In this document: positions 32,692-43,551 of the stretch, piece by piece
Numbering within the stretch: position 1 is the stretch's first letter
Layout: each line of letters starts with the position of its first letter
DNA from: Stenocarpella maydis
Taxonomy: Eukaryota > Ascomycota > Sordariomycetes > Diaporthales > Diaporthaceae
Length of the DNA: 64,000 nt
Direction of reading: 5' to 3'
NCBI GenBank assembly: GCA_002270565.1
Contig: NQMI01000011.1
Location: 280,794-344,793 of the forward strand
Translations under genes and position numbers: made by a program
Notes under the pieces: model-generated
The model's database searches: none
Seen by the model: the letters and a program-made list of their open reading frames with translations, nothing else
Told to the model about the DNA's origin: nothing

Positions 32692-34565
32692 ATGTCACCT
32701 GCTCAATTAGTCTTGTTTCTATTTCTATCATTTGTGATCGCAAATTATGCCTACAGATGCGTCGAGCGCTGGGACGTAGGCGGTGGGGCCCCCTGGCTGA
32801 GGGAGACCCTCCCGTACGTGACCAACGGATGGCAGTACCTGACTGACATGCAAGGATTTCTGGAACGAGCTAGGTAAGATAAGCATACAAACAACCTGTT
32901 CTAAACTTTCAAGATCGAAGACCTGCGAAGATCTAACGATCACTTGCCTCTTGACCGTTTCAAGCTGGACCTTGCGCGAAAACGGCCTCGTCAGGTTCCG
33001 ACTCGGGGGCAGAAAGATTTACCTCGTCACGGGCGCCTCAAACGTCAAGGCCATGTTTCGCCCGTCCCGCGGCCTGAGCCCTGATATATTCATGCTCGAC
33101 ATCATGAACTACGTGTGGGGGGCAAACAAGGACGAGCTTCGAAAATTCCGCCAGGACCGGTCCGGACGCCTGCAGAAGCCCCTGCCAGGCTTTGAGGGCC
33201 AGCCCAGCGGTGAGCGATACTGGGCCAGCCAGCACCACCTGCACGCGGAGTTTTTGGCCCGGGCTGACGCGGCCAATCGCCTCGGTGCGCTGTATTTCGA
33301 CCGCTTCAAGGACCGGATCGATGCGCTCCCTATGGGTGAGTGGAAGGAAGTGAGCGTTATGAACTTTATGATGAACGACATGTCGCAGAGTGCACTCATC
33401 ACTTTCATGGGCACTCGGATCATCGAGATCAACCCTGGCTTTATGGACGCCATGTGGGACTTCATCCTCACGGCTGCTGAGCTGCCCTGGGGCCTCCCCA
33501 GATGGCTCAATCCGCGGCCCTGGCAGAACCGCGACCGCTTTCACGGCATGACGAGGAAATACCTCGATTCTGCGTGGGCTAATTTCGACTGGAACGGTCC
33601 ATATTCCGACGCGGACTGGGAGCCGCATTTTGGTTCCCGCGCTGCCCGCCAGATGGCACTGTGGATGAAGGACAACCTGTCGCCGGAGACGTCAGCAGGC
33701 TTGGTGGCGGCTTTTATCTTTGGGTCAGTTCGCGTCGTGCTCTCAGTCCGACTTTCACAGATTCCATGCCAACAGGTAATACGTGAGTTGAGTCTGACCA
33801 GTATACAGCACCAATGCAAATGCGGTCCGCATGGCCATGTGGGGAATGGTTGAGCTTGTGAAAGACCCTGCCTTGTATCAAGAGGTGAGAAAAGAGGTGC
33901 AAGAAAATTGCGTACGGGTTGACCCCAGCACAGGCGCTCGCAACCTCGACGCTGAAAAGATGCTCAAGCTGCCACTGCTAAAATCAGTCTACGTTGAGAC
34001 GCTCCGTTTACATGTCTCAGTCAATGTCACGCGCGAAGTGGTCCAGTCGCAATCACTGGGCAATGGCTACAACGTGGAGACCGGGGCTCTGCTACAGGCG
34101 CCCTCGCAGCTCGCACACTACGACGAAGAGGTCTGGCGGGACGCGCACGGGGAGCATCCTGCGTCCGAGTTCTGGGCACACCGGCACACTCAGTATATCC
34201 AAAAGGCCAATGAAGCTGGACAGCTCACGTATGAGACCGAGTTTAGCATGGGAGGCCGCGTGGGCTCGTATTTCCCGTACGGTATGTGGATCGACAGGGC
34301 ATTCCAGGGAGATGATGGATCTGGGCTGACCTGTGTATTTAAAGGCGGGGGTATATCAATTTGTCCAGGACGCCACTTCGCTATGCGAGAGATTATGTTC
34401 ACGCTTGGGGCTTTGGTGGCGAGATTTGATGTTGAGTTCCTTGAATGGACTCACAGGGACGGATCAAAGTCCGATAGGCCGGCACAGAATGACAAACGCT
34501 TTGCTGGTGCCGTAGGAATGCCACCTGATCGGGATATGAAGATTAAATGGCAAAGGTTATGGTGA
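32692..34565 (+). CDS. Cytochrome P450 monooxygenase, three exons
   Basis: Haem-thiolate monooxygenase anchored in the ER. Exons 32692-32873, 32965-33723 and 33809-34565 give 565 residues. An N-terminal membrane helix (QLVLFLFLSFVIANYAY) opens the protein. The oxygen-binding helix region is FGTNANAV across the second intron. Glu377-x-x-Arg380 (ETLR) and the haem loop GGGISICPGRHFAMRE with Cys499 are intact. Sequence style, with a long insert before the Cys loop (FSMGGRVGSYFPYG), recalls fungal CYP7/CYP8-like P450s more than the common CYP65 or CYP58 types. It is flanked by the TE block on one side and a 1.4-kb gap on the other. Substrate is unknown; it may belong to the cluster regulated by the AflR-like factor. 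Confidence 0.92.
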
Positions 34566-35979
34566 GAGGTGCCCCACCAGGGTTTCAACCACCACCTGGG
34601 CAAGTCTAGAAAAAAGGCTTAAGTTGCGAATTAAAAAATGTAATCAACATTGCATACCGGGAGGCAAGGCAGAGGGCATGAATAGGCTCCTTTATGAGTA
34701 CATTGTTACTGAAGTACCTTAGAGTCTCAGAGCCAAGAGATTCTGGAACCATTACTGGGGCTAGTGAGTATCATCACAGTTGTCACGATCCATGCCATAG
34801 TAGTATCAATTTGTACCATTTCAGGTTCATTCAAAATCCCTCCATGGTTAGGCAGTCAGGCTCGCCCGACTAAGGCTACTGATCATGAATTTTATTCATT
34901 GGCTTACGACGTATTGATGTGGGAGACAGAGCAAGCGAGTCTAGATGGTTGTAACTATGCCAGCGTATTGGCCACTCAATGGATCGGGTGATGGATGGGT
35001 GGACAGATGAAAGAGTATACAAGAGGATGAAGGAAAGGTGAATGGTCGCCTGGATCCAAAACCATAACAAGAAGGATTCAAGGGCGGATATCAACTGCCA
35101 GAAATACCCTACCTGACACTGAGAGGCATACCTTCCTACAATGATGTAAGCAGGTCACAATACATAGAACGGAGGAAGGACTTTTTAAGGCATGGTTAAG
35201 ATGGGGGCCAAATGCCATGAATGTTTCACATAACGCGAGGGAAAACAGGCGTATGGACCTTGAAAAACTCGAAGGTGAGTAAAGACTACAGATGGCCTTG
35301 TAGCTGCGAATAACATTCATAAATAATGAAAATTTAAAGATATCTTTTCAATCTTTATATTTTGAATTTTGGTTTTAATTTTATGGTTACGATACAGTTA
35401 GTAAATATTCTTAATTAAAAAAAAATACTTAATATTCCTTGTAATTTTCACCAGAGGGGTTAATAACCGAAGGTCTTAGTCTCTCACCGCAGTGCTATTT
35501 GTTCTTTCTGTCTGGTGCCTCACTCACCCAGCACAGAGCAGACATTACATGCGTTCCATCCTGACCGTCCCTTACCTGACCGCTCACGACGATAAGAATA
35601 CGACAACTTATGTCAGGAGCACGAATTAACATGCAGAGAGGCATATACTGCTGCTATTTCAGGATCCGGGCCAAAGCAGCCGGGTGTCTAGGGATAGTAA
35701 GTAGAAGGGGCCCCCGGACAAGAGGCACCAAAGACAGAGACCGCGCAGCACAGCCGCACGCGATCCTCTAGACCACGGACAGACAATGGCTGCTGCCGTA
35801 CAGATAACTGCTCCATCTCATTGCTTGACACGTACCCCGGTTATCAAACCTTGGGGGGGGGGGGGTAAATATATGTGCCCAGGACGAGACGTGCTCCAGG
35901 CCTAAAGGTACTAATGATGAGCAGCGAGGTATCCCACTAGACAGCCAGAACACCCCGTGGCTCTGTCCCGCTCGAGACA
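34566..35979. other. Gap between P450 and gene A; no gene seen
   Basis: No convincing ORF. 35320-35430 is AT-rich with TTAATT runs. A run of 13 G (about 35853-35865) is followed by TAAATATATG. The rest is ordinary intergenic sequence. Confidence 0.45.
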
Positions 35980-37925
35980 TCAACCCAAGCCCTCTGCAAG
36001 CTCGCGCTCCTCATTCTTCAGGATCTCCAGCTTCTCGGATATCTCTTGTGCCCTTACGGCCGCGTCGGCCACCTCATCTTCGAGAGCCCGAGCCTCAGCG
36101 TCGGCGGCATCGGCGTCGCTGCGCGAGGTGCGAAGCTTATGCTCTGCCGAGCGGAGGAACAGCTCGTAGAGGACCGCAGGGTCGGGTAATCGCGCGTGGC
36201 ACGCCGTGCCGTCCTGAGGGCCCGACGGGCTGTCGTTTTCGTGGCCGTCTTGTTGGCCGCCACCATTGTTGCTGGTACGCAGCCGCCGCAGGCTGGCGCT
36301 CGAGGAGGGGGATGTTAGATGATGTGCCGTGTTCCAATGCTCCGACAACTCGTGAGCCACAGCCTCCACACCGCCGTCCGCCCGGCCCCGGTGGTCCTCA
36401 CCAGCGACGGGGCCAGTGCCCAACAACATGTTGCACGCGTTATTCACCTCGGGCGCTAGCACCTCCTTCAACATGGCAGACGGCGATTCTCTTAGGCTCT
36501 TGAGTGCCGCAAGCGCAGCCGCCAGCGCATCGTGCCGCGCAATTGCCGCGCCGACGGCTCCGGTGGGTTCGCGTGCGGCCGTGGCCCTTGCCTGCTTGGA
36601 ATGCGCCTCGGCGGTGAGCTCGGCGAGGCGGTTCGACTCGCTCTTGATGGACGCTCGGACGCTCTGCAGGTCAAGCTGGATCTGGGTCTTCAGGGCCTTC
36701 TCTTTCCTGTCATACCGGGCCTCTGCCTCCCTCTTTTCTGCAAGGAGGTCGTCGAGCTTACGCTTCGCCGTACGATAGGTTGCTGGAGGGGCTGAGGGGG
36801 TTGATTGGCGGGAGGGGCCGAACGAGGGCGTGGAGGGGCCTGGGCCATGCGAGCTGAAGAGAGGCATACCTATCCTTCTTGTCCAGCCTGAGTCGCCTAG
36901 AGGCTTATTTGTTGGTCTCGCGTGAGCGGTGCTGAAGAGTTGCTCTGGTGGCTGCCTGCTCTGCACGTGGTGGTCGGTGGTGTGAGGCGAAACTTGGGTG
37001 CTGTCTCGGGCCTGTTGCGTCAGACCCAATAATGACGACGCGGCTGAGGCCTTAGCTGCGAGGTCTGCCTCAGAATCGGATTCCCGTCGGAAGAGCTGTT
37101 GCTTCTGGCTCACGTATTGGCTCTGCTGTGACGGTACCGGCGACTGCGACAGCGACGTTAGCCGGGACAGTGGCTGGCGTGGCGACTCGCCCAGCTGCAC
37201 ACTTCCAGTGATGCTTGTGTTGTGGTGGTATTGTGCCGGCGGGGTTTCTATGTTGTGAAGTCGGCTTTGGCGTTGATCGTGGGCGTGGTAGGCAACCCAG
37301 CTGTGCGTTGCAGCACGTGCAGGCGCGGGCGCGGATGCGATGCTCGTGGATAGGCTCGCGGTGCTGCCTCGTCGCCTGTCGCGTCGTCCCTGGCGTGTCC
37401 TTGTTGCTGCCGGTGACGTCTTCACCCTGCTCTCAGCGTGGGCTGCCTCGATTGTGTTCTGGATTGCCAGCCTGCTGATTGCGTTGCGGCCTATCTTGTT
37501 GCTCACGGCTAGTGCCTCAGCCTCGTCGTAACTGTCGTCATCCAGGTCGTCCCTGTGTCCCTCCTCCTCGGCCCTCTTGAGCAGCTCCGCAACAGCCCAG
37601 TCCCTGTTCTCCTTGCCCGTAAGCCGCGAGAGTTTCGCCAGGGCCTTGGCGGGGCGCTCAGTCCAATGGTCGGGGATCACATGTGCTGGGAGGATGTCGT
37701 CGATGCTCGAGATGCCCCATGCTTCTTGAACGCGGTCGAGCGCGCTGCGTGTGACTTTGTTGGGCTGACCGTGGCAATTCAAAGCGGGGGCTGGGGACGG
37801 CACGGGCTGTTCGGCTGGGCTCAAGCTGCCGTGGTGGCTTTGAGGATCGTCATGGCCGTCATGCTCGTCGTGCTCGTCGTGCTCGTCGCGCTCGCCAGCC
37901 TCGCGCTGCTGTTGCTGCTGCCGCG

Positions 37926-37963
<38 letters not shown>

Positions 37964-38001
37964 GGCGGTATTCTGCGCTGGGAGGCTCTGGTCGCAGGCA
38001 T
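35980..38001 (-). CDS. Orphan gene A: Pro-rich, coiled-coil protein of 673 residues
   Basis: I do not recognise this protein. The single open frame from ATG 38001 to the stop at 35980 has no lesion. Near the start it has a run of Pro (GGC-repeat DNA at 37920-37975), a Gln run and a D-E-H repeat. A folded segment follows: ALDRVQEAWGISSIDDILPAH, then PDHWTERPAKALAKLSRLTG and KENRDWAVAELLKRAEEEG. A long Ser/Arg-rich disordered part comes next. Two coiled coils end it (KRKLDDLLAEKREAEARYDRKEKALK and EDEVADAAVRAQEISEKLEIL). The frame is open to 38214, but that part is read from CACCTG repeats, so I chose the ATG at 38001. It may bind nucleic acid or scaffold; this is a guess. Confidence 0.62.
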
Positions 38002-38089
38002 GGTTGTTGAGAGATTGTCTGGTGTGGAAATAGTGTTTGGTGTTGTTGCCTCTGCCTGCCCATTTGGCAGCGGAAATGTGCAGGTGAGG

Positions 38090-38400
38090 GGTACCTGTAC
38101 GTGCACATCAGCTGCACCTGCACCTTCGTAGCCTTGCACCTGCACATTTCTCCAAGCCCCTGCACCTGCATTGAGTCTACACTTACGCCTGCACCTTTTT
38201 AGAAATACACCCACACCTGCACCTGCACATTTAATTATCCTTGCACCTGCACATTGCTAGCGTTGTAACTGCACAGGTTTTTCTGTACTGGACCTACCTT
38301 TCTATACCTACACCCACACTGCGTTATCCACACACCTACACATTATCTGCACCTGCACCTTTTTACTTTTTACCTGCACTTGCACCTGTCATATGGTCTT
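38090..38400. repeat. Dispersed CACCTG / GCACCTGCAC hexamer cluster
   Basis: About nine copies of CACCTG, several fused as CACCTGCACC, are scattered in 300 bases immediately upstream of gene A. They are degenerate and irregular rather than a clean tandem. CACCTG is an E-box; a regulator-binding array is possible. They lie in the promoter of gene A, which reads to the left. Confidence 0.75.
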
Positions 38401-40181
38401 GGGGCCCAGAGACCCAAATACAACTGGTCCTATTCCAAGTACGCTATCACATGTTGTAAAAACTTCTATACCCCACTACTCCATCAACCAAAGACAAGTT
38501 CGATCGTCTACCCCAGTTCTATATCAGCTGCACATTTTTGGCCGTGGATTCAGGAGCAAGTGGGCTGACACGCCGACTACACAACCCTTCACACACCGTC
38601 AACCCCGAAGCAAGGAAGGGTGTAAGCCCTGTCAAGATCTCTCGCCACATTCATTTACGCCACAAGCCTGTCAATTTCAAGAACATCCGTGTCGGCAACC
38701 GTGTTGAAGGCGTTAAAGCCCTACACGACTGTATTTAGTATTCTAATAACTTTAGGATTATTGACTATATTTCCAAGTGAGCTACTGCGCAAATCTGAGA
38801 CGGCTGAGAAGGGGCCCCTGCCACCGTGCTGATTCTGTGGCTCAACCGCGGGTTAACCTTATAAGAGATCAAACAGCAGACGGAGATCAGTGATCTTGCG
38901 TGTTCCGTAACAGCTGGTAGCGCGGTTAGTTTTGAGGTTTTTAGCGAGGTATCCGACCGCAGGCCTCTATCCTACCGAGCTGGGCAAAGACCTCCTCTCG
39001 GAATCCTGCTTGCCGCTCCTCCCAGATCTAATTTCAGAGGCACTTAAAAAAGCGCAGCAGATCACGGGTGCCAGCCAGTGCTACTTCCGATTCTGGGCTC
39101 GAACCTGGCTGCCTTCGCTTCGTGGAGTGTTTGTGAGGAGGGCAATGCTCCGAAGGCCCGCATGGCCCTGCGGGAGGCCGTGCGGCAGTTTTGTCGTCTT
39201 ATGGAGCGCTGCGTGACTTATCGAAATGTCTTTCTCAGCACCGATATTGCTATTATTTCCAGCGGCTAAGCTGTGCCTCAGTTCTTGTTTATCTTGCCGC
39301 CCCGTCTTTCATACATGCGAGCAGGATCCTTGTCGAGAGTGCTGGCTCTAAGTAGACTACGTGTGGACAAGGCGGTGCATGATTCTCGTAGCTGCACTGC
39401 AGAAACAGTCCGGAGAGAGATTTGTATTCTGAGCCCGGTCTGCTCGCCCAGTCGTTCAATATTTTGGAGATTCCGGGAAGCTTGGAAATCAAGGCCCTAA
39501 GCTGTTGATGACGATGGCGTCCATGTCTGAGGACCATCAACTGAGCCAGCCCTGCTTAGCTCGGTGTGAGAACACGCAGCGCCCAGCTACGCGTTGTGGA
39601 GCCAAGAGATTCTGTAATCTTGTGTGACTTCATTGGCCCCAATAATGACTAAGGTGATCTGCTAAGGCCAGACCAAAATACAAACAGACTGGGCTTCCTG
39701 CTGGTCCGTCCCAATGGAAAGACCGGAATTTTAAGGAGGCAGCCTTTGACTCGCAATTGGCGAACAGGGTGATTGTGCAGGGCATGCGAGAAAGGGGGGG
39801 CGAGTTTGTAGGCCTTTGACGGGGATTCAGTGGAACGTATTTAAATACGTGAGTTGTGTGTTCGATCCTTAGGAGGTGTCAATGCGCGCGTCATGCCAGG
39901 AGAGTATCGTCCCAAAGCAGAAAAGCTCTCTGTCCAGATCCTGTGGGAATGGCTGCATACACTACTTACCTACGCGCCAGCCCGTCGTATGCCTGTATCA
40001 AACCTGTCCTCCACTGTTAGAATACATCGCCTGTTGTCTGAGCCAACTCCCTGCCAATCCCTTTGCTGGTCAAATCGTTTTGCTTCATCCTTTCCAATTT
40101 TCTCTTTCTGAGTAGGGTTCGTTTCCGAAGCCTGCCCCCCATGATCAATCTCGACCCCTGAATGTTGCTAACCGTCAGTCC
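38401..40181. other. Gap with possible frameshifted relic near 38.93-39.27 kb
   Basis: No intact gene is supported. The plus strand at 38932-39100 (SESCLPLLPDLISEALKKAQQ) seems to continue, after a one-base frame change, into 39078-39269 (NAPKARMALREAVRQFCRLMERC), and together these look like part of one helical protein. I do not recognise it. Other short ORFs have no character. Confidence 0.25.
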
Positions 40182-41300
40182 CTAGACATGGCTGCCTGCA
40201 TGTCTGCCGCTCAAATAAGCGGAGAGGTTGTCCAGCTTCGTTTCAGTCTCGGAATCCGAATCCGAATCCGAATCGGAGTTGTGGCTGGGGCCGCGGCCGA
40301 AGAAAGTCTTGGCTAGCATAGCCGCCCTGCTGCCTTTTCCAGTCCAGCCTGTGCGTCGCTCAGCAACTTTGTGCTCGTTCTCGCTCCTGCCTTCACCCTC
40401 CTGGCACTTGCCGTGCTCTTCGGCGTCTCTTGGTTGCCTGTTACTGTCCTTGGCGCCTTGCCCCTTCTCAAGGATAGTAGAACTTGATGGGCCTGGGCTG
40501 GTAAGGACCTGGGTCCGGACAGGTGCCACGGCATTGGGCAGCCATGTCAGAGCAGCCGTCTTGCTGAGAGTGGCGGGCAGACCACAGGTTGCCACCTGAT
40601 TTCTTGGATGACCTCCACCGCCGTCACCGTAGAGATTGTCGTCCTCGTCGGCCCCGTCATCCTCGTCGTCGATTTCACCTCCATCCTGGTATTCTTTCTC
40701 TTCAGCCTCCTCCCCATCTGCCCTATTTTCGAGATACTGAAGCGTCATTCGGGCCACTTCTAGCTCCTTCTCAAGTCTGGAAACATAGCGACGGGCCTGT
40801 GCGACTGTTTTAATCTCGTGGATCAGCTGCCCAGGCGTGGCACCAGTTCGTGTCTCTGTTCGGGCCTTTGAACCACCACGCTGCCTGCAGCCCTTGTCCT
40901 TCCAAACCTCGGGCGTGTAGACAATGGGTGGACCTGGGAGCCTATCAGGCGGCTCCCTACCGGCAGCAATAGCGTCAGCGCATGCAGCCTGGAGGCAAGT
41001 TCGTCCGTTGGGTGGCGGCTGTGGCGGCGAGAGGGGGACAAGTAGCGTTGGCGATGATGATGATATCGTCGCGCTGTTGTGTGCCTCAACCTGCCGCTTC
41101 CGCCGTAGGTCGGCAGAGGAGGCAGCAAGCTTGCGCCGCACCTTTACCTCGATGATTGGGCGCAGTGGCTCGCCTTTGGAATTCAGGGTTGTGCTGAAAT
41201 GGGAGAGGTTGAGATGATCGACAAGCTGGCTGATATCTGCCTCTGATAAACCAAGGACTGATGCACCACGCTTTGCGACGCAGCTTCGAGGGGAGACCTT
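40182..41300 (-). CDS. Orphan gene B: partial, coiled-coil and acidic protein
   Basis: Minus-strand frame open from about 41300 (after TGA-TGA) to the stop at 40182. The first ATG lies deep inside, so the 5' exon is missing from my model: a gactgaag acceptor just before 41300 suggests an intron, but no upstream exon was found. The head reads KRGASVLGLSEADISQLVDHLNLSHF, then PLRPIIEVKVRRKLA. A charged coil follows (YVSRLEKELEVARMTLQYLE), then an acidic stretch (DDEDDGADEDDN) and a C-terminal Ser-Asp repeat (SDSDSDSDSETE, from CGAATC repeats). I do not recognise it. It is similar in style to genes A and D. Confidence 0.45.
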   Translation of the reverse strand, partial: KVSPRSCVAKRGASVLGLSEADISQLVDHLNLSHFSTTLNSKGEPLRPIIEVKVRRKLAASSADLRRKRQVEAHNSATISSSSPTLLVPLSPPQPPPNGRTCLQAACADAIAAGREPPDRLPGPPIVYTPEVWKDKGCRQRGGSKARTETRTGATPGQLIHEIKTVAQARRYVSRLEKELEVARMTLQYLENRADGEEAEEKEYQDGGEIDDEDDGADEDDNLYGDGGGGHPRNQVATCGLPATLSKTAALTWLPNAVAPVRTQVLTSPGPSSSTILEKGQGAKDSNRQPRDAEEHGKCQEGEGRSENEHKVAERRTGWTGKGSRAAMLAKTFFGRGPSHNSDSDSDSDSETETKLDNLSAYLSGRHAGSHV

Positions 41301-42096
41301 CAGTCATCAGCCGATAGCCGTGTGGCTAGAAGGAGGATTACAATCAACAAAGTTTTCAGATTGTTGAGTTGAGGTGGGCCGTAACTCCAAGAGCACGGTT
41401 AATAAATGAAAACAAATTTAACTGCATTCGCTTGGAAACAGTGACTCGTATTTTGAAGAGAAAATACCAGCATAGTCACTTAAGCGATCGATTTTGGCAT
41501 TAAGCACTGTCGTGTGCATTTGAGTCATTCGTATTTTCTGTAAACTTTGCCGGGCTTGGTGACTGCAAGTCGGTCAGGATTTTTGAAACCCAGGCATCAA
41601 TCAGCAGGCCAGGTGATGCGTTTACTGACTTCAGCTACAAAGTTTCTCTCACGAATGCTGGCTATTCACAGAGAAAGAGAGAAGTTATGTTAAATCTGCA
41701 ACAAATTTTAAACATCTCTGCTTGTATTTAGCGCTTTGATCTATGGAAAGACGAGTCTTATCTATAACTTATTGCTGTTCTACGCCGTGATAATTAATTT
41801 CTTGTGCTTATTCCTGCTATAATGATAGAGGATGGGGCTGTCTATGAGAGGATTGAGCTGATTAGTCTATTGGTTGATCATTATTGCCATCACAATTAGA
41901 TGTCTCTCCATCTTTACTGCTCCTGGAGTACAGCTTGCGAGCGGGGAGCTGCATATATGGGCATTTGCACTTTACTGTCACCCCTCACACGTGCGTTTGT
42001 CCGTCGTTTGCATCTTTCTTAGCTCACAGAACTCCCACCTGGCCCCCCCAGACCATTACCAGTTGTCCGTTTCAGCAAGCAAAAGACCGGTCGGCC
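41301..42096. other. Gap between genes B and C; shared upstream region
   Basis: B reads left and C reads right, so this 0.8-kb stretch is a divergent upstream region. No ORF of note. AT content is higher at 41400-41850. No repeat was found. Confidence 0.4.
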
Positions 42097-42826
42097 ATGT
42101 CTGTCTCAGCTGCCGCATCTCTGCTCACGTTCTCCGGTTGGAGCCGCCACACCTCGGCCCAGCTGGCCAGGAAGCTCGAGGGCTTGGGGATCAGTCCAAA
42201 GCCTGGAAAGACGCGCCGCCAGGCCCAGCTTAACATCTGGGAAGTCGACTTGGCGTGGCGCCCCATGGGCTCGACCCAGCGCTCCGAGGACCATGGCTCA
42301 CCGAGCTGTACGGCCAGCGCGCCGTCGAGGTTCGCGACCTGGCCGCGCGATACGGCGTTGCACCGGCCGGCCACACGCCCGTCCACGAACTTGTCAAGCT
42401 CATCTTTGTCTATGAGTTTCTTGTCTCGAGGCCTGCTGCGGGCGGCACGAACGGCCTGGCTCCCCCAGTCGAGGCTAAGCCCCTTGTAACTGCTGCTACC
42501 GACGCCACTATCGAGTGACTCCTAGAGCCATCTAGTCTCCCTTATTCTTCACCATCTCCAACGCTGCTCGCCATTTAAATGCAGCCCCGTCGGATCGACC
42601 GGCCAACCGACAATTTGGCTGACAGAAGCATGGCAGCCGCAAGCACCGTCCCAGGTCCCTGGCCCCTTCCCCTGGCCCCACCCCTACATCCGAGCCTCCT
42701 CTTGTGGCGTGTGCGAGGGCCCTCAGGGCGAGCGTCGGCCGTTTTGAACGTGATCTCAGCGACCTTATCGACGCAGTGGAGCACACCTTCAGTTTGGCCA
42801 ATAAGCACCCCAAGTGAGGAGGGGTT
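42097..42826 (+). pseudogene. Orphan gene C: SAP-like helical protein with broken frame
   Basis: The frame from ATG 42097 gives WSRHTSAQLARKLEGLGISPKPGKTRRQAQ, with the helix-x-helix pattern of a SAP-like nucleic-acid-binding fold. At 42235-42290 the readable protein moves to the frame one base earlier (LDPALRGPWLTELYGQ, then RAVEVRDLAARYGV and VHELVKLIFVYEFL), consistent with a one-base deletion. A third frame after about 42640 has CARALRASVGRFERDLSDLI and ends KHPK at a TGA at 42824-42826. An intron (about 42516-42634) could join the last two frames. I do not recognise the family. The gene is probably dead because of the first frame change. Confidence 0.4.
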
Positions 42827-43551
42827 TGCTGATCAGCCAGAAATGGCAAAGTCTGTAACAGAGACGAGGGCTGGAGGAATAGGACATGCTGTAGCTGGCT
42901 TTCTGGGACATATAATGCGCGACCGTTATTACCTCTCGATGTAGTTTGGAGGAAGTTGCGGGGAATGACAAGAACTAGGATAGTCTTAACGGGATTAGTA
43001 GAAAACAAATGTTAAGCAAGCCCACCCAACGGGGCATGATCGCAAATTCTGAAATCCACCTTCACTTCGAGTTACTCCCGACCTCGATCGTCTCCGAGCC
43101 CATTGGTGACAACACCAACAGTGGGCACTTTTTAAGACTTGTTTGGAGCCCAACCTGCGCGGGAAAAGCACCAGCCAACTCCACACCGACATGCAATCAT
43201 GAACTTTCATTGTCTGTCTTCTCCCTGGGCCTGTGGGCTCTTCTGACGCCTCTGGCCGTGGCCTGGTCTAAGGAGGGTAAGTTGTGTACCTACCTAGATA
43301 TCCGTTACTGATAAGGGGTACAGACTCGCACATGTTAGCAGCAAACTCCTCCAAGGACTTGGGTGTTACAGGCGTGGGATATATGCCACGTCTATTTCCT
43401 CTTGCGCAACACTGCATGATAAGGTGCGGCACCTCCGTTTATTACTGAGTTCCATAAGAGACTTTTTGTAAGAGAAAAAAAGCGCTACTTAGGAGTCCTG
43501 CTAGCTTTTGTGTATCGACAGTTTGGGTGAGTGACAAATCACCTAAACAAG
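42827..43551. other. Gap between genes C and D; no gene seen
   Basis: The convergent 3' ends of C and D meet here. Short ORFs only, with no motifs; they do not continue the frames of C or D. Confidence 0.4.

Noticed and set aside
33038..33628. 196-codon minus-strand ORF inside the P450 gene
   Set aside because: Shadow of exon 2; the plus strand carries the P450 text.
37555..38010. Plus-strand ORFs with Val/Leu and Arg runs opposite gene A
   Set aside because: They read the GGC repeat and the complement of gene A; no independent evidence.
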